Positions 5,203 to 5,346 of a stretch of 5,346 nucleotides of DNA are shown here, piece after piece. This DNA comes from an uncultured Eubacteriales bacterium (GTDB taxonomy: Bacteria; Bacillota; Clostridia; Oscillospirales; Oscillospiraceae): NCBI GenBank assembly GCA_902475515.1, contig CABSAB010000126.1, positions 1 to 5,346 on the forward strand, given 5' to 3'. The position numbers were made by a program, and so were the translations under genes. Numbering within the stretch: the stretch's first letter is position 1; each line of letters starts with the position of its first letter. Under the pieces are notes generated by a model. It was not told the DNA's origin, did not search any database, and saw only the letters and a program-made list of their open reading frames with translations.

Positions 5203-5346
5203 TTACAGCTGCTTCCACAGGAGCCGGTTCTCCGAAAATTCCGCCGCCAGCCGTCCCTGGTCCTTCAGGTAGCTGAGATAGGAGCGGACGGTGCTCCCCA
5301 CCAGCACATACTGCTCAAAATTCATGGTCAGGCCGTAATCCGCAAA
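5203..5346 (-). CDS. C-terminal end of an upstream gene, not firmly identified
   Basis: The frame is open from the right edge to a TAA at 5205-5203 and gives the last 47 residues, ending in LLWKQL. The piece contains YGLTMNFEQYVLVGSTVRS followed by YLSYLKDQGRLA, a helical stretch ending in a short 'G-R-L plus acidic residue' turn. That resembles the small winged-helix tail at the C-terminus of some metallo-beta-lactamase-fold hydrolases; I hold this only as a tentative reading because no catalytic motif is in the window. Codon use matches the neighbouring genes. No intrinsic terminator follows the stop. The dpp promoter begins 15 nt later, so transcripts of this gene may run into the operon. 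Confidence 0.65.
   Translation of the reverse strand, partial: FADYGLTMNFEQYVLVGSTVRSYLSYLKDQGRLAAEFSENRLLWKQL

Noticed and set aside
1..5346. Mobile elements, CRISPR arrays, tRNA or rRNA genes
   Set aside because: No regularly spaced repeats, transposase motifs, terminal inverted repeats or RNA-gene signatures were found; base composition is even across the genes.

Overview
This GC-rich window carries a compact set of genes, all on the minus strand. Strong GGAGG-type ribosome sites, a consensus sigma-70/sigma-A-type promoter and short U-tailed terminators suggest a GC-rich Firmicute (Clostridia, perhaps an Oscillospirales-type gut bacterium). This placement is inferred from style only; no rRNA or other marker gene is present.

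Layout in transcription order, from high to low coordinates. (1) 5346-5203 is the last 47 codons of an upstream gene that I do not firmly recognise. (2) 5187-5159 is a strong promoter with a perfect TATAAT -10 box, followed by a leader of about 57 nt. (3) 5095-1248 is a four-gene dipeptide/oligopeptide ABC importer operon: permease B (TTG start), permease C, ATPase D and ATPase F. Junctions are tight (16-nt gap, 12-nt gap, 8-nt overlap). (4) A perfect 12-bp hairpin with a short U-run lies 5 nt after the last stop. (5) 1187-675 encodes a GNAT-family N-acetyltransferase with its own strong ribosome site but no room for a promoter of its own. (6) 666-641 is a clear intrinsic terminator. (7) A probable promoter at 639-611 serves an M19-family (membrane/renal dipeptidase type) metallopeptidase gene starting at 577, which is cut by the left edge of the window.

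Together the genes look like a peptide uptake and use module: the BCDF complex imports short peptides using ATP, and the M19 enzyme could hydrolyse dipeptides inside the cell. No extracellular substrate-binding protein (the A subunit) is present, so it must lie outside the window or be supplied from elsewhere. The region is conventional. I see no sign of a new system, mobile element, CRISPR array or RNA gene. The points worth a second look are regulatory (the hairpin between importer and GNAT gene, the palindrome over the -10 box, a weak CodY-like site) and organisational (missing binding protein, dipeptidase next door).
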